This document shows, in pieces, positions 38,613 to 48,006 of a DNA stretch of 56,037 bases (its first letter is position 1; each line of letters begins with the position of its first letter). A model generated the notes under the pieces. That model saw only the letters and a program-made list of their open reading frames with translations, did no database searches and was not told the DNA's origin. Source of the stretch: DAOTVX01 sp034436015 (GTDB taxonomy: Bacteria > Chloroflexota > Anaerolineae > Anaerolineales > Villigracilaceae). The stretch is taken from the NCBI GenBank assembly GCA_034436015.1, contig DAOTWG010000001.1:1-56037 (forward strand). Reading direction: 5' to 3'. The translations under genes and the position numbers were made by a program.

Positions 38613-41399
38613 ATGAGCGAGTACCTTCCTTTCGAGATCGAACCAAAATGGCAAGCACGTTGGGAGGCAGATGGCCTCTACCGGGCAGATATTGACCCGA
38701 CACGGCCAAAACACTACGCGCTGACGATGTTGCCCTATCCCTCAGGCGACCTGCACATCGGTCACTGGTACGCGATGACGCCCTCTGACGCACGCGCGCG
38801 CTTTATGCGGATGCGCGGCTATAACGTCATGTTCCCTATCGGCTTCGACGCCTTTGGCCTACCGGCCGAGAACGCTGCCATTCAACGCAACATCCACCCG
38901 AAACAGTGGACCTACGACAACATTGATCGCATGCGCCGTCAGCTTCGCTCGATGGGCGCGATGTGGGATTGGCGGCGGGAAATCATCTCCAGCGATCCGG
39001 ACTACTATCGCTGGACGCAATGGTTCTTTATCCAACTCTTCAAGGCCGGCCTGGCCTACAAGAAAATGGCGCCTGTGGATTGGTGCCCCTCGTGCAACAC
39101 CACCCTGGCGCGCGAACAGGTGCAGGGCGAGGACCGTCACTGCGAACGCTGCAAGACGCCCGTGATCAAGAAAGACCTGGAGCAGTGGTACTTCCGCACC
39201 ACGCACTACGCCGAGGAGCTGCTTTCCTTCGAAGGCATGGATTGGCCGCAAAAGGTGATAGACATGCAGACAAACTGGATTGGGCAGAGCGAGGGCGCCA
39301 GCGTCACCTTTCGCTCTGAACAAGGCGACGCCATCGAAATCTTCACCACCCGTCCCGACACGCTCTTCGGCGCGACATTCATGGTGCTGGCCCCGGAACA
39401 TCCGCTCGTGGCCAAACTGACCACTCCTGACCGTCGCGCGGACGTCGAGGCCTATGTTGCGGAGGCCGGCCGCCGCACCGAGATCGACCGCGAATCGGCG
39501 GAACGAGAAAAGACCGGCGTCTTCAGCGGCGCTTATGCCATTAACCCCGTCAACAACGAGCGCATTCCCATTTGGATCGCCGACTACGTGCTGATGACCT
39601 ATGGCACAGGAGCCATCATGGCCGTCCCTGCCCATGATGAGCGTGACTTTGCCTTCGCCCTCAAGTACGGCCTGCCCATCCTGCCAGTGATTCGCCGCAA
39701 CGACGGAATCAGCAAGAGCATCGTCGTCCCCGGTTCAGTCAGCGAGGGATTCGCGGAAGAACTGCAAGCCAACGGTATCGAGTTCTATGCCGAAGCCATG
39801 GGCGCGGAGGGGCAAGGGCTGTTCGTCACCCTGCGCGGCGAACAGGCCGACACTTTCCTGTTGCTCATGCGCCGTCATTTGCAGCCCGGTTACTGGAACG
39901 CAATTGTTGGGGCGCGTTGGGTCTTCCTCTTCGAGGACACTACCCTCGAACTCGATTCGCTCGCCGCCGACCGCGCTATTCTGGAACGCTGCAAGGCCCT
40001 CCATCCCGCCGTCGCCGCCAGCCGCACGGTGATGGAAATGCTCCATGGGCAACCGTTCTATCGGGATAGGCTCTTCCACACCGAGTACGGAGAAATGATC
40101 TATTCCGGCGAATTGAGCGGCACGCCCGGCAACGAGGCAAAACAGAAGACCATCGCCTGGCTGGAAACGCGCGGACTGGGCAAAAGCGCCGTCAGTTACA
40201 AACTACGTGACTGGACGATTTCCCGTCAGCGTTACTGGGGCGCGCCGATTCCTATCATCTATTGCCCCGAACACGGGCAGGTGCCTGTTCCCGATGACCA
40301 GTTGCCGGTGCTCCTGCCCGAGGATGTGGAATGGCTGCCGACCGGCCAATCGCCACTCAAGCTGCACCCCACCTGGTCCAAGACAACCTGCCCGATCTGC
40401 GGGAAGGAGGCCGAACGGGATACGGATACGATGGACACATTCATGTGTTCGTCCTGGTACCACCTCCGTTATCTCAGCCCCCATTACGACAAAGGCCCCT
40501 TCGATCCGCGAGAATACGACTACTGGATGCCGGTGGATACCTACACAGGCGGAGCGGAGCATGCTACCATGCACCTCATCTACACCCGCTTCTTCCACAA
40601 GGCCATGCGCGATCTGGGCATCACCAAAGGCCGCGAGCCGATGATTCAGTTGCGCAACCAAGGGCAGATCCTCGGCCCCGATGGGCAGCGCATGTCGAAG
40701 AGCCGCGGCAATGTGATCGATCCCGATGAACAGGTGCGTCTCTACGGCGCTGACGCCGTTCGCTGTTACCTGATGTTTGGTTACCGTTGGTCGGAGGGCG
40801 GTCCCTGGAGCACAGAGAACATCCAAGGCGTGGTGCGTTGGTTGCACCGCGTTTGGGCGCTGTTCACCACAGCCGAGGACGCGAAGCTGCCGCGCGGCAA
40901 CAGCGAAGCGGCTCGCGTGTTGCGCCGCAAGGTGCATCAGACGCTGCAACGCGTTACGCGCGATTTCGAACAGTTCGAATTCAACACCATTATCGCCGCA
41001 TTGATGGAACTGCTCAATGTCATGTGCCGCGCGCGTGAGCAAGGCGCGCTGCGCTCGCCAGAGTGGGAAGAAGCACAAGATTATTACCTGCGCATGCTGG
41101 CACCGGTCGCGCCGCATATTGCCGAGGAACTCTGGACCGAGCAACTCAAAAAGCCTTACTCCATCCACACACAACCGTGGCCGCAGGCAGACGAGGAAGC
41201 CGCGCGCGAGGATCTGCTGGTCATCCCGGTTCAGGTCAACGGCAAGGTGCGCGATCGCCTGACTTTGCCCGTCGAGGCCGACGAGGAGCAAATCCGCGCC
41301 GCCGCATTGGCCAGCGAAGCCGTACAAAAATTCCTGCAAGGGAAGCCACCCCAACAGGTGATCATCGTGCCGAAGCGCTTGGTCAGCATTGTTGTCTAA
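38613..41399 (+). CDS. leuS: leucyl-tRNA synthetase
   Basis: The 928-residue class I synthetase charges tRNA-Leu. HIGH is LHIGHWYAM (about 49-57); KMSKS is RMSKSRGNV (about 694). The zinc-like Cys set (CPSCNTT...CERC) and the CP1 editing domain (TTRPDTLFGATF, and TGAIMAVPAHDERD) are present. It is longer than most LeuS (about 860). The extra part lies at about 365-485, between the editing domain (LPILPVIRRND) and YSGELSGTPGNEA; roughly 100 residues with a WVFLFEDTTLELDS segment are inserted there. In E. coli only about 25 residues span this point. The C-terminal part is complete. Expression is controlled by the T-box leader. Confidence 0.97.
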   Translation: MSEYLPFEIEPKWQARWEADGLYRADIDPTRPKHYALTMLPYPSGDLHIGHWYAMTPSDARARFMRMRGYNVMFPIGFDAFGLPAENAAIQRNIHPKQWTYDNIDRMRRQLRSMGAMWDWRREIISSDPDYYRWTQWFFIQLFKAGLAYKKMAPVDWCPSCNTTLAREQVQGEDRHCERCKTPVIKKDLEQWYFRTTHYAEELLSFEGMDWPQKVIDMQTNWIGQSEGASVTFRSEQGDAIEIFTTRPDTLFGATFMVLAPEHPLVAKLTTPDRRADVEAYVAEAGRRTEIDRESAEREKTGVFSGAYAINPVNNERIPIWIADYVLMTYGTGAIMAVPAHDERDFAFALKYGLPILPVIRRNDGISKSIVVPGSVSEGFAEELQANGIEFYAEAMGAEGQGLFVTLRGEQADTFLLLMRRHLQPGYWNAIVGARWVFLFEDTTLELDSLAADRAILERCKALHPAVAASRTVMEMLHGQPFYRDRLFHTEYGEMIYSGELSGTPGNEAKQKTIAWLETRGLGKSAVSYKLRDWTISRQRYWGAPIPIIYCPEHGQVPVPDDQLPVLLPEDVEWLPTGQSPLKLHPTWSKTTCPICGKEAERDTDTMDTFMCSSWYHLRYLSPHYDKGPFDPREYDYWMPVDTYTGGAEHATMHLIYTRFFHKAMRDLGITKGREPMIQLRNQGQILGPDGQRMSKSRGNVIDPDEQVRLYGADAVRCYLMFGYRWSEGGPWSTENIQGVVRWLHRVWALFTTAEDAKLPRGNSEAARVLRRKVHQTLQRVTRDFEQFEFNTIIAALMELLNVMCRAREQGALRSPEWEEAQDYYLRMLAPVAPHIAEELWTEQLKKPYSIHTQPWPQADEEAAREDLLVIPVQVNGKVRDRLTLPVEADEEQIRAAALASEAVQKFLQGKPPQQVIIVPKRLVSIVV

Positions 41400-41403
41400 C
41401 ACA

Positions 41404-41435
41404 AACGGTGGTCGGGCATGTTCCTGACCACCGTT
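41404..41435. terminator. hairpin between convergent leuS and transporter genes
   Basis: AACGGTGGTC (41404-41413) pairs with GACCACCGTT (41426-41435), a perfect 10-bp stem that can extend inward. No T-run follows. Confidence 0.6.
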
Positions 41436-41490
41436 GCCTCTCGTCAAACGCGCGTCCGATAGCCGCTTCCGTGGCAATGCGTGCGCGGTT

Positions 41491-42792
41491 TCATTCCTCC
41501 GTATCGGGCAAACGGGGAGTGACCAGCACTTTGTCCACGCGGTTGCCGTCCATATCCACAACCTCGAAGTGCAAACCGCCCCAATCGAATGCATCCGTAA
41601 CCTGTGGTACGCGTCCCAAATACATCATTACGAAGCCGCCTAGCGTCTCGTATTCCTCCTCGGCCGGCAACCGCTGGAGATGAAAAATCTCCTTGAAGTC
41701 CTCATTGGGCAAACGGCCATCCAGTAACCAAGAGCCGTCCTGTCGTTGCGTGGCCTGCAGCTCGCTCTCGAACTCGCCGACAATTTCTTCGAGGATATCG
41801 GCCAGGGTAAGCAACCCTTGTACAACGCCGAATTCGTCCACCACGAGCATCATCTCGCGTTTACTCTCGCGGAACATCTCCAGCGCGCGTGAACCCAAGG
41901 CAGTTTCTGGAATGAAGAGCGGCGGACGAGCCAGTTGACGCAGTTGCTCGCCGCTCTGCAGATCGCTGAGCAATAGTTCCTTCGCCCGCACAATTCCTAC
42001 GACATTATCCAGACTATCCACGCCAACGGGGAAGCGCGAGTAAGGCGATTCGCGCACTTTGCGGCGGATTTCTTCTCCTGTATCGTTTACATCCAACCAG
42101 ACGATTTTGTTGCGCGGCGTCATCAGAGCGTTCACTCGCTGGTCGGAAAGAGAGAAAACGCCCTCCACCATGTCCTGTTCTGTCTCCGCGAAAACGCCGG
42201 CCTGTGTCCCCTGATCAAGTTGCACCAACAATTCCTCTTCGGTCACCGGCGGCTCTTCCACAGGCCGAAAGCGCAATATACGCAAGGCAAGGTCGGTCGT
42301 CTTTCCAAGCAGCCAAACAAACGGGGAAAGAAGACAGCCAAACACGATCATCGGCCAGGCTGAGAGCGAAGCAACGCGCTCTGGTTTTTGCAAAGCCAGG
42401 CGCTTAGGGACAAGTTCTCCCAGGACGATGGTGAAGAAAGTGGTCAGGAGGACGATAATGGCCAGAGCCAGCGAGCGGCTGATGGAGGCCAGCCAGGGAA
42501 TGCCTGCCAGGCGCTCGCTCAAGAGACCTGCCAACGTCGCGCCGCCGAGCGCGCCCAGCAACACATTGACGAGCGTGATGCCCAACTGCACTGTGGAAAG
42601 GAATTGGTTTGGGTTCTCCACAAGGGAAAGCGCGCGTTCCGCGCGCTTATCGCCTTCCTGAGCATGCTGGCGCAGGCGCGCTTTGCGCGCGGCCATCAAC
42701 GCCGCCTCGCTCATGGCAAACAAGCCATTTAGGAGGAGGAGAAAGAAAAAGAGCAGAACACCGTTCAAGAGGCCAGTCAACTCTCCGGACAT
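41491..42792 (-). CDS. CNNM/CorC-family transporter (HlyC/CorC type) with CBS domains
   Basis: A 433-residue membrane protein. The DUF21/CNNM part (about 1-200) has four hydrophobic helices and the motifs SEAALMAARKARL and LGELVPKRLAL. Two CBS domains follow (about 220-335: VNALMTPRNKIVW, SPYSRFPVG and MMLVVDEFGVVQGLLTLADILEEIVGE). A CorC/HlyC C-terminal domain (about 350-430) ends the protein. The family is linked to magnesium or cobalt export and sodium-magnesium exchange. The old hemolysin label is not supported by function. It is the last gene of a minus-strand series, 66 bases after the SPFH gene. Confidence 0.93.
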   Translation of the reverse strand: MSGELTGLLNGVLLFFFLLLLNGLFAMSEAALMAARKARLRQHAQEGDKRAERALSLVENPNQFLSTVQLGITLVNVLLGALGGATLAGLLSERLAGIPWLASISRSLALAIIVLLTTFFTIVLGELVPKRLALQKPERVASLSAWPMIVFGCLLSPFVWLLGKTTDLALRILRFRPVEEPPVTEEELLVQLDQGTQAGVFAETEQDMVEGVFSLSDQRVNALMTPRNKIVWLDVNDTGEEIRRKVRESPYSRFPVGVDSLDNVVGIVRAKELLLSDLQSGEQLRQLARPPLFIPETALGSRALEMFRESKREMMLVVDEFGVVQGLLTLADILEEIVGEFESELQATQRQDGSWLLDGRLPNEDFKEIFHLQRLPAEEEYETLGGFVMMYLGRVPQVTDAFDWGGLHFEVVDMDGNRVDKVLVTPRLPDTEE

Positions 42793-42858
42793 ACCCTATC
42801 GCATTGGACTAGCAGACAAGAGCGACCCATCCTACCGGCCAGGGACGTTCACTTTCGT

Positions 42859-43893
42859 TCATGGCGTGGTAGGCGATCCAGGCGCGACGACCTCCGGCGG
42901 CAGGATGAACTGCGAACCGTTGGGCAGGATGAGGACCCGGACATCCGGCGCGATCCTGGTAATCCACTGATACTGAAGCAATTCCGGGTTGTTCCTGAGC
43001 GCTTCGGCGATCATCTGCAACGCCTTCGCTTCGGCTTCTGCCTGAATCAGGCGCGCCTGTGCCTCGCCCTGCGCTTTGATGACGGCGGCATCGGCCTGAC
43101 CCTGCGCAATCTGACGCGCCTGCTCCGCTTCTTGCTTCTTCTGCTCCACAACAAACTTGGCCTGTAACGCCTGTTGCTCGGCGATCTGCTTCTGCTCCAC
43201 GGCAGCCGCATACTCCTCGCTGAAATGAATGTCGCGCAGGACGAAATCCACCAGCATCAAGTGATTCCTCGCCATCCGTTCTTCCAAAGCACTGCTGATA
43301 GCAGCCTCGAGATCGAAACGCTTGGCGCTGACGATTTCCTCGACACCATACTGCGAGGCCATATCGCGGACGATGCCGCGCGCCAGGGCGCGCACGACGC
43401 CGGTCTCGTAGCGATTCTGCCATGCGATGTGCAGTTGAACCACCTCCGCCGGATTGACAGCGTAGATGACCGAAGCGTCTATGTACACCTCCTGTCCATC
43501 CTTGGTGCGGGCGCGGATCGAATCGTCGCCGAGATTTTGAGTCTCCTCCCTGCCCGGCGCGACGGACATGGTATAGGTCTGCCGCGAGATCGAATAGCGT
43601 ACTACCGACTCGCCCGGGATAATCCAGTGCAACCCCGGATTCAGCGCCTGCGAGCGGTAACCCTGCGGGTCATACGGTGAGATGACCACACCGCGCTCAT
43701 TCGCCTGAATGAACACCAAGCCGGCGGAAAGGATCGAGAGCACAAACGCCAGTCCAAAAATAGCGATCGTGATCGCGCGCCCGCTGCGTACAGGGCGACC
43801 ACGATTGGCGCGCACAACCACCATACCCAGCAACCCTACAGCCACCAGCCAAGCCAAGGTAGCAAGCCCTTTGATAACAGCAGGAATGTCCAT
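42859..43893 (-). CDS. SPFH/band-7 (prohibitin-like) membrane protein
   Basis: A 344-residue protein with two N-terminal membrane segments (about 8-28 and 40-62). An SPFH domain follows (about 65-240: NERGVVISPYDPQGYR, LNPGLHWIIPG, YGVEEIVSAKRFDLE), then a long coiled coil rich in Ala, Gln and Glu (240-305: EQKQIAEQQALQ). SPFH proteins form large ring-like scaffolds on membranes and often protect or regulate FtsH-type proteases; ftsH itself lies about 8 kb away. ATG 43893 is chosen because GGAGG is 5 bases before it. Confidence 0.92.
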   Translation of the reverse strand: MDIPAVIKGLATLAWLVAVGLLGMVVVRANRGRPVRSGRAITIAIFGLAFVLSILSAGLVFIQANERGVVISPYDPQGYRSQALNPGLHWIIPGESVVRYSISRQTYTMSVAPGREETQNLGDDSIRARTKDGQEVYIDASVIYAVNPAEVVQLHIAWQNRYETGVVRALARGIVRDMASQYGVEEIVSAKRFDLEAAISSALEERMARNHLMLVDFVLRDIHFSEEYAAAVEQKQIAEQQALQAKFVVEQKKQEAEQARQIAQGQADAAVIKAQGEAQARLIQAEAEAKALQMIAEALRNNPELLQYQWITRIAPDVRVLILPNGSQFILPPEVVAPGSPTTP

Positions 43894-43943
43894 ACTCACC
43901 TCCGAGCGCTAGCCAAAAGAAAGATTAAGATCGAACACGAATA

Positions 43944-44492
43944 TTATATATTGTTCCCCGAAGCATCGCTTTCCGGGGCAGGGAATTCGAGAGGCGGCAA
44001 TTCGGAAAGCGAGTTCAGGCCAAAATGGCACAGGAAATCAGCAGTCGTGCCGTAAAGCAACGGCCGGCCCGGGCCTTCCGCGCGGCCCACCTCCTGAATG
44101 AGCCCTTTGGCGAGCAAGCTCTTGATAACGCTATCGCTATTGACGCCGCGTATACTTTCTACGTAGGGACGAGTAACCGGTTGTTGATAGGCGATGACCG
44201 CCAGCGTCTCCAAGGCCGCGCGCGACAGGCAGGTGGTCGCTTCCAAGCCGAGAAAACGCTCCACCACATCGGCAAGCTCCGGCGCAGTCGTCAACTGATA
44301 CCGTCCGGCGTGATTTTGCAAGCGCAGCCCGCGCTCCTGAAGCGCACTCTGCAATGCCTCTAGACCGCGTTCCACCTCGGCCACAGGAAGGTCCAGCGCG
44401 GCCGCTACTTGCGCGGCGCTAACCGGCTCCGCGGCCACGAAAAGCAATGCTTCCAACGTCGCCGTGAGGGGCAAAGAGATTGAAACGCTCAT
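43944..44492 (-). CDS. scpB: segregation and condensation protein ScpB
   Basis: The 182-residue protein is the winged-helix subunit of the SMC-ScpA-ScpB condensin. Typical marks are ATLEALLFVAAEPVS at the start, the first winged helix, ALETLAVIAYQQPVTRPYVESIRGVNSD in the second, and the GLIQEVGRAEGPGRPLLYGTT wing. Length is normal. ScpA normally lies directly upstream and often overlaps; here the upstream gene is divergent, so scpA is elsewhere. TGGAG lies about 12 bases before the ATG. Confidence 0.95.
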   Translation of the reverse strand: MSVSISLPLTATLEALLFVAAEPVSAAQVAAALDLPVAEVERGLEALQSALQERGLRLQNHAGRYQLTTAPELADVVERFLGLEATTCLSRAALETLAVIAYQQPVTRPYVESIRGVNSDSVIKSLLAKGLIQEVGRAEGPGRPLLYGTTADFLCHFGLNSLSELPPLEFPAPESDASGNNI

Positions 44493-44500
44493 GCTATAAT
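44492..44500 (+). promoter_or_regulatory. extended -10 promoter of the lipoprotein operon
   Basis: TG-C-TATAAT (44492-44500) overlaps the scpB start codon on the other strand. Start of transcription would be near 44507, before GAGGTGAG and ATG 44522. Confidence 0.65.
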
Positions 44501-44521
44501 AACTCCAGTCTGAGGTGAGTT

Positions 44522-45088
44522 ATGCATGCCCAACGACGCCTTCTTGTGAGCAATCTGGCTCTTGCTCTGACCGTCCTGGCCTGCACGATTTCTGTTGGTG
44601 GACCGCTGTATCCCGAAGACCGCATTCCGGTCTCGACAGCGGCGCTGGAACAGCTGCATGAAAGCATCGCAACTGCCATAGCCGGCGGCTTGGGAAGCGG
44701 CACGATCACCCTGGTCGTCAGCGAAACGCAATTGACCTCTTATCTGGCTTACCATTTACGGAATCAATCCCAGTCCTTTGTCGCCGACCCGCAGGTGTAT
44801 CTGCGCGACGGGCAGATGCATGTGTACGGCACGGTGCAACGTGGCTACTTGAAAACAACCGCCTGCATTGTCCTGACACCGAAGATCGATGCCGATGGCC
44901 ATCTGCAACTGGAACTGACCTCGGCGGATTTTGGACCCTTCCCCGCGCCAAAAGGATTGCGCGACACCCTGACAGCGATCGTCAGCGAAGCTTACACCGG
45001 CGCGCTGGGGCCCGTCGCTACCGGCTTCCGCCTGACGAGCGTGGTCATCGCCAACGGTTATGTGTTACTGACCGGTCGCATTCGCTGA
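44522..45088 (+). CDS. lipoprotein of unknown function
   Basis: A 188-residue protein with a lipoprotein signal: basic start, hydrophobic core, then LTVLAC with the lipidated Cys at about residue 21. The remainder looks like alternating beta strands and amphipathic helices (ITLVVSETQLTSYLAYHL, QVYLRDGQMHVYGTV, SVVIANGYVLLTGRIR). This resembles lipid-binding barrel-like proteins of the DUF2993/DUF2140 kind, but I cannot name the family. GAGGTGAG precedes ATG. It lies 3 bases before the next lipoprotein gene, so the pair is probably one unit on the outside of the cell membrane. Confidence 0.75.
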   Translation: MHAQRRLLVSNLALALTVLACTISVGGPLYPEDRIPVSTAALEQLHESIATAIAGGLGSGTITLVVSETQLTSYLAYHLRNQSQSFVADPQVYLRDGQMHVYGTVQRGYLKTTACIVLTPKIDADGHLQLELTSADFGPFPAPKGLRDTLTAIVSEAYTGALGPVATGFRLTSVVIANGYVLLTGRIR

Positions 45089-45091
45089 CAC

Positions 45092-46696
45092 ATGAATTAT
45101 ACCAGTCCACGCATGAGACGCTTGTTCCTCATCTTGGCAAGTCTTTCCCTTCTGAGCGGGTGCCTGACGCCGCGCTTGCGGCAAGGGACGATTCAGGTGA
45201 GCGTTTCCGCGGATGGACAGACGCGCCCTGTCACCTTACCCGCTGGCAGCACGGCGCGACAAGTGCTAGAAGCGCTTTCCCTCTCCTTGGGTCCGCTCGA
45301 CCGCCTTGAGCCGCCGCCCTATACCGTGCTTTCCGACAACGCGCACGTCACGCTCGTCCGCGTGCAAGAAACGTTCGAAGTCCAAACGGAGATCATTCCC
45401 TATGAACATCAGATTGTGCGCAGCGAATCGCTGCCTACAGGCGAGCAGCGCTTGCTCCAGGCCGGGCAGAATGGGGAGAAGGAGATAACCGTTCGGCGCG
45501 TGCTGGAAGATGGGGTAGAAGTCAGCCGCGCGGTAGTCAAGGAAGTCATCCTGAAACAAGCGATCCCGGAAATTATTCTGGTTGGAGTACAGGGCATATT
45601 CGCACCGGTAGCCATTCCTGGCAAGATCGTGTACCTGACTGCCGGCAACGCGTGGATCATGGAGGATGTGACCACGAACCGCCGCCCCCTGGTGAACACA
45701 GGCGATTTAGACGGGCGGATTTTCACCCTTTCCCCTAATGGTCGCTGGCTGCTTTTCACGCGCAAATCCGGCAAGCCACCGGAGGAAGAAATCAACACGC
45801 TCTGGGTCGTGGACACCAATGACCCGCAAGCGCGTCCTATCTCTTTGCGCGCCGCGAATATTGTCCACTTCGCGGCGTTCGTGCCCGGCGAGATCAACCG
45901 GGTCGCCTACTCTACGGTCGAGCCGCGCGCCTACGCGCCTGGCTGGCAGGCCAACAACGATCTCTATCTGGTCACTTTCTTCTCCTACGGCGGCGTCACT
46001 TTGCCCAAGCGCCTGGTGGACGCGAACTTCGGCGGCGCCTATGGCTTCTGGGGCAGCACGTTCGCCTTCTCACCCGACGGTGAAAAACTTGTTTACGCCC
46101 GGCCTGATGGCATTGGCTTTGTGGATCGAGAAACGGGCGCCTTGATTCCCTGGTTCGACATTACCCCGCTTAACACGCATAGCGATTGGGCTTGGATTCC
46201 CGGCTTGGCCTGGGGCGCGGATAGTCAAACGTTTTTCTTTGTCCATCACGCGCCTCCGCAAGGATTGATCGGCGCGGAAGAGTCGCCCTATTTCGATCTA
46301 TACGCGCTCTCGCTGTCCAATGGCGCGTCTGTTCGCCTGGCAGCGCAGACAGGTATGTTCGCCCAACCATCCATCTCCCCTGTACAACGACAAAGAAACG
46401 AAGAAGCTTATCAGGTGGCCTATCTGCAAGCGCTTTTGCCAACGCAATCGGCAACCAGTCGTTACCGTCTTGTAGTCATGGACCGCGATGGCTCCAACCG
46501 TCGCATCCTTTTCCCGCCCCAGGGCGCGCCAGGGCTGGAACCCCAGAGGCCTGTCTGGGCGCCACAACCGCGCGAGGATGGCCGCCTGTTCCTGGCCGTT
46601 ATCTACCGAGGCAATCTCTGGCTGGTCGACTCTGTCAGCGGCGAAGCGCAACAGGTAACCGGCGACGGGTTGACCAGCCGCGTGGATTGGAAATAG
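45092..46696 (+). CDS. lipoprotein with G5 domain and TolB-like beta-propeller
   Basis: A 534-residue outer protein. The lipobox is LLSGC (Cys about 24). An N-terminal ubiquitin-like stretch (about 33-85, IQVSVSADGQTRPVTLPAG) is followed by a G5 domain (about 90-170, YEHQIVRSESLPTGEQRLLQ). G5 domains bind N-acetylglucosamine-containing polymers or zinc. The rest forms TolB/WD40-type propeller blades (LSPNGRWLLFTRKSGK, FSPDGEKLVYARPDG, VVMDRDGSNRR). Two starts are possible, 45092 and 45113; the shorter gives a more usual signal peptide. It may hold cell-wall glycans or act as a scaffold. The next gene follows after 3 bases. Confidence 0.85.
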   Translation: MNYTSPRMRRLFLILASLSLLSGCLTPRLRQGTIQVSVSADGQTRPVTLPAGSTARQVLEALSLSLGPLDRLEPPPYTVLSDNAHVTLVRVQETFEVQTEIIPYEHQIVRSESLPTGEQRLLQAGQNGEKEITVRRVLEDGVEVSRAVVKEVILKQAIPEIILVGVQGIFAPVAIPGKIVYLTAGNAWIMEDVTTNRRPLVNTGDLDGRIFTLSPNGRWLLFTRKSGKPPEEEINTLWVVDTNDPQARPISLRAANIVHFAAFVPGEINRVAYSTVEPRAYAPGWQANNDLYLVTFFSYGGVTLPKRLVDANFGGAYGFWGSTFAFSPDGEKLVYARPDGIGFVDRETGALIPWFDITPLNTHSDWAWIPGLAWGADSQTFFFVHHAPPQGLIGAEESPYFDLYALSLSNGASVRLAAQTGMFAQPSISPVQRQRNEEAYQVAYLQALLPTQSATSRYRLVVMDRDGSNRRILFPPQGAPGLEPQRPVWAPQPREDGRLFLAVIYRGNLWLVDSVSGEAQQVTGDGLTSRVDWK

Positions 46697-46699
46697 GGC

Positions 46700-47245
46700 A
46701 TGGACTACGTCGTCTTCGATCTGGAAACGCAACATATCTTGGAAGAAGTTGGCGGCCGCGGCAACGTGGGTGCGCTACGCGTCTCCTGCGCCGTGACCTG
46801 GTCACCCCGACGCGGGGACTTCGCTGTATACTGGGAGCAGGACGTACCCGCGCTCATCGCCGAACCCAAGTCCGCCACGCGCATAGTGGGCTTTAATATT
46901 CGCCGTTTCGATGATGAGGTACTGCGTCCCTACGCGCCGACCGAACGACTGACCGCTCTGCCAACAGTAGACATTATGGAAGACCTGTACCACGCGTTGG
47001 GTTTCCGTGTGAACCTGGATGCGGTCGCGCGCGCCACGCTCGGCGAGAGCAAGACCGCCGACGGTTTGCAAGCCGTGCGCTGGTGGCGCGAGGGAAAACG
47101 CGACCTGCTTGCCGAATACTGCAAAGCCGATGTGGACGCAATTCGCCGCATTTATGAGTTTGGCTGCGCCAAGGGCTATCTACACTACCCCACCCCTCTG
47201 GGCAGTAAACAAAAAGTAAAGGTGAACTGGCAATGTGGAAGGTAA
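46700..47245 (+). CDS. RNase H-fold DEDD-type exonuclease domain protein
   Basis: A 181-residue single-domain nuclease-like protein of the DnaQ/RNase H superfamily, resembling YprB-type nucleases. The four acidic positions are DLET (FDLETQHI), GFNIRRFDDEVL, a middle Asp in TVDIMEDL and the last in YCKADVDAIRRIYEFG. This is the 3'-5' exonuclease arrangement. It starts 3 bases after the propeller lipoprotein gene and overlaps the hydrolase by 13 bases. The substrate, DNA or RNA, cannot be told. Confidence 0.85.
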   Translation: MDYVVFDLETQHILEEVGGRGNVGALRVSCAVTWSPRRGDFAVYWEQDVPALIAEPKSATRIVGFNIRRFDDEVLRPYAPTERLTALPTVDIMEDLYHALGFRVNLDAVARATLGESKTADGLQAVRWWREGKRDLLAEYCKADVDAIRRIYEFGCAKGYLHYPTPLGSKQKVKVNWQCGR

Positions 47246-48006
47246 CGATTCGCGGCATCCAACTGGCTTACGAAAGGGCAGGCAGCGGGACTCCGCTCGT
47301 GCTTCTCCACGGCTATCCCCTCGACCACACCATTTGGGCGGCTGTTGCACCTCTTTTGCAAGCGGACTTTGACCTAATTCTGCCCGATCTGCGCGGCTTC
47401 GGCCAGTCCGGCGCAACCGAAGCGCCCTACACCATGGACGACATGGCAGAGGACATTGCTGCTCTCCTGGATTCTCTTGGGCTGGAGCGGGTCGCGCTCG
47501 GCGGGCATTCGATGGGCGGCTACGTGGCGCTTGCCTTTGCCCGTCGCTATCCAACGCGTTTGCGCGGCCTGGCGCTTATCGCCTCGCAGGCAGCCGCCGA
47601 TTCGCCAGAGCGACGCGCCGGGCGCTATCAGACTATCGAACAAATCACAAGTCAGGGGACGGAGCCGCTAGCCGAGATCATGAGTGAACGACTGACCATC
47701 AACGTAGACCTGCGTCCACAGCTGAAACGCCTGATTCTGCAACAACGCCCAGCCGGTCTGATTGGCGCGCTACGCGCTATGGCCGAACGCCCCGACGCGA
47801 CAGAGCAACTGGCGCACCTACCCTGCCCCCTGGTTCTCGTTCACGGTCAGGAGGATAAATTAGTGCCCATCGCCCACGCGCGCGAAGTTCGGGCGCTGGC
47901 CCCTCAAGCCGTCCTAGTAGAAATACCCCATACCGCCCATATGCCCATGCTGGAAGCGCCCGCCGCGACCGCAGAGGCGCTTAAACGACTGGCTGCGACA
48001 GGCTAA
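47233..48006 (+). CDS. alpha/beta-hydrolase
   Basis: A 257-residue alpha/beta-hydrolase. It has the oxyanion HGYP, the DLRGFGQSG turn, the nucleophile elbow GHSMGGYVAL (Ser about 97), an acid in HGQEDKLVP and His in TAHMPMLEAP. It resembles 3-oxoadipate enol-lactonase-like and other small esterases, but the substrate is open. It overlaps the nuclease gene by 13 bases and is probably coupled to it. Its stop TAA overlaps the stop of the convergent zinc-ribbon gene (shared CTAA). Confidence 0.9.
   Translation: MWKVTIRGIQLAYERAGSGTPLVLLHGYPLDHTIWAAVAPLLQADFDLILPDLRGFGQSGATEAPYTMDDMAEDIAALLDSLGLERVALGGHSMGGYVALAFARRYPTRLRGLALIASQAAADSPERRAGRYQTIEQITSQGTEPLAEIMSERLTINVDLRPQLKRLILQQRPAGLIGALRAMAERPDATEQLAHLPCPLVLVHGQEDKLVPIAHAREVRALAPQAVLVEIPHTAHMPMLEAPAATAEALKRLAATG

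Noticed and set aside
40203..41594. 463-codon minus-strand frame opposite leuS
   Set aside because: leuS is unmistakable on the plus strand and the mirror frame has no recognisable motif.
41491..42792. Hemolysin label for the CBS-domain transporter
   Set aside because: The old name comes from historical annotation; the DUF21-CBS-CorC domain order fits an ion transporter.
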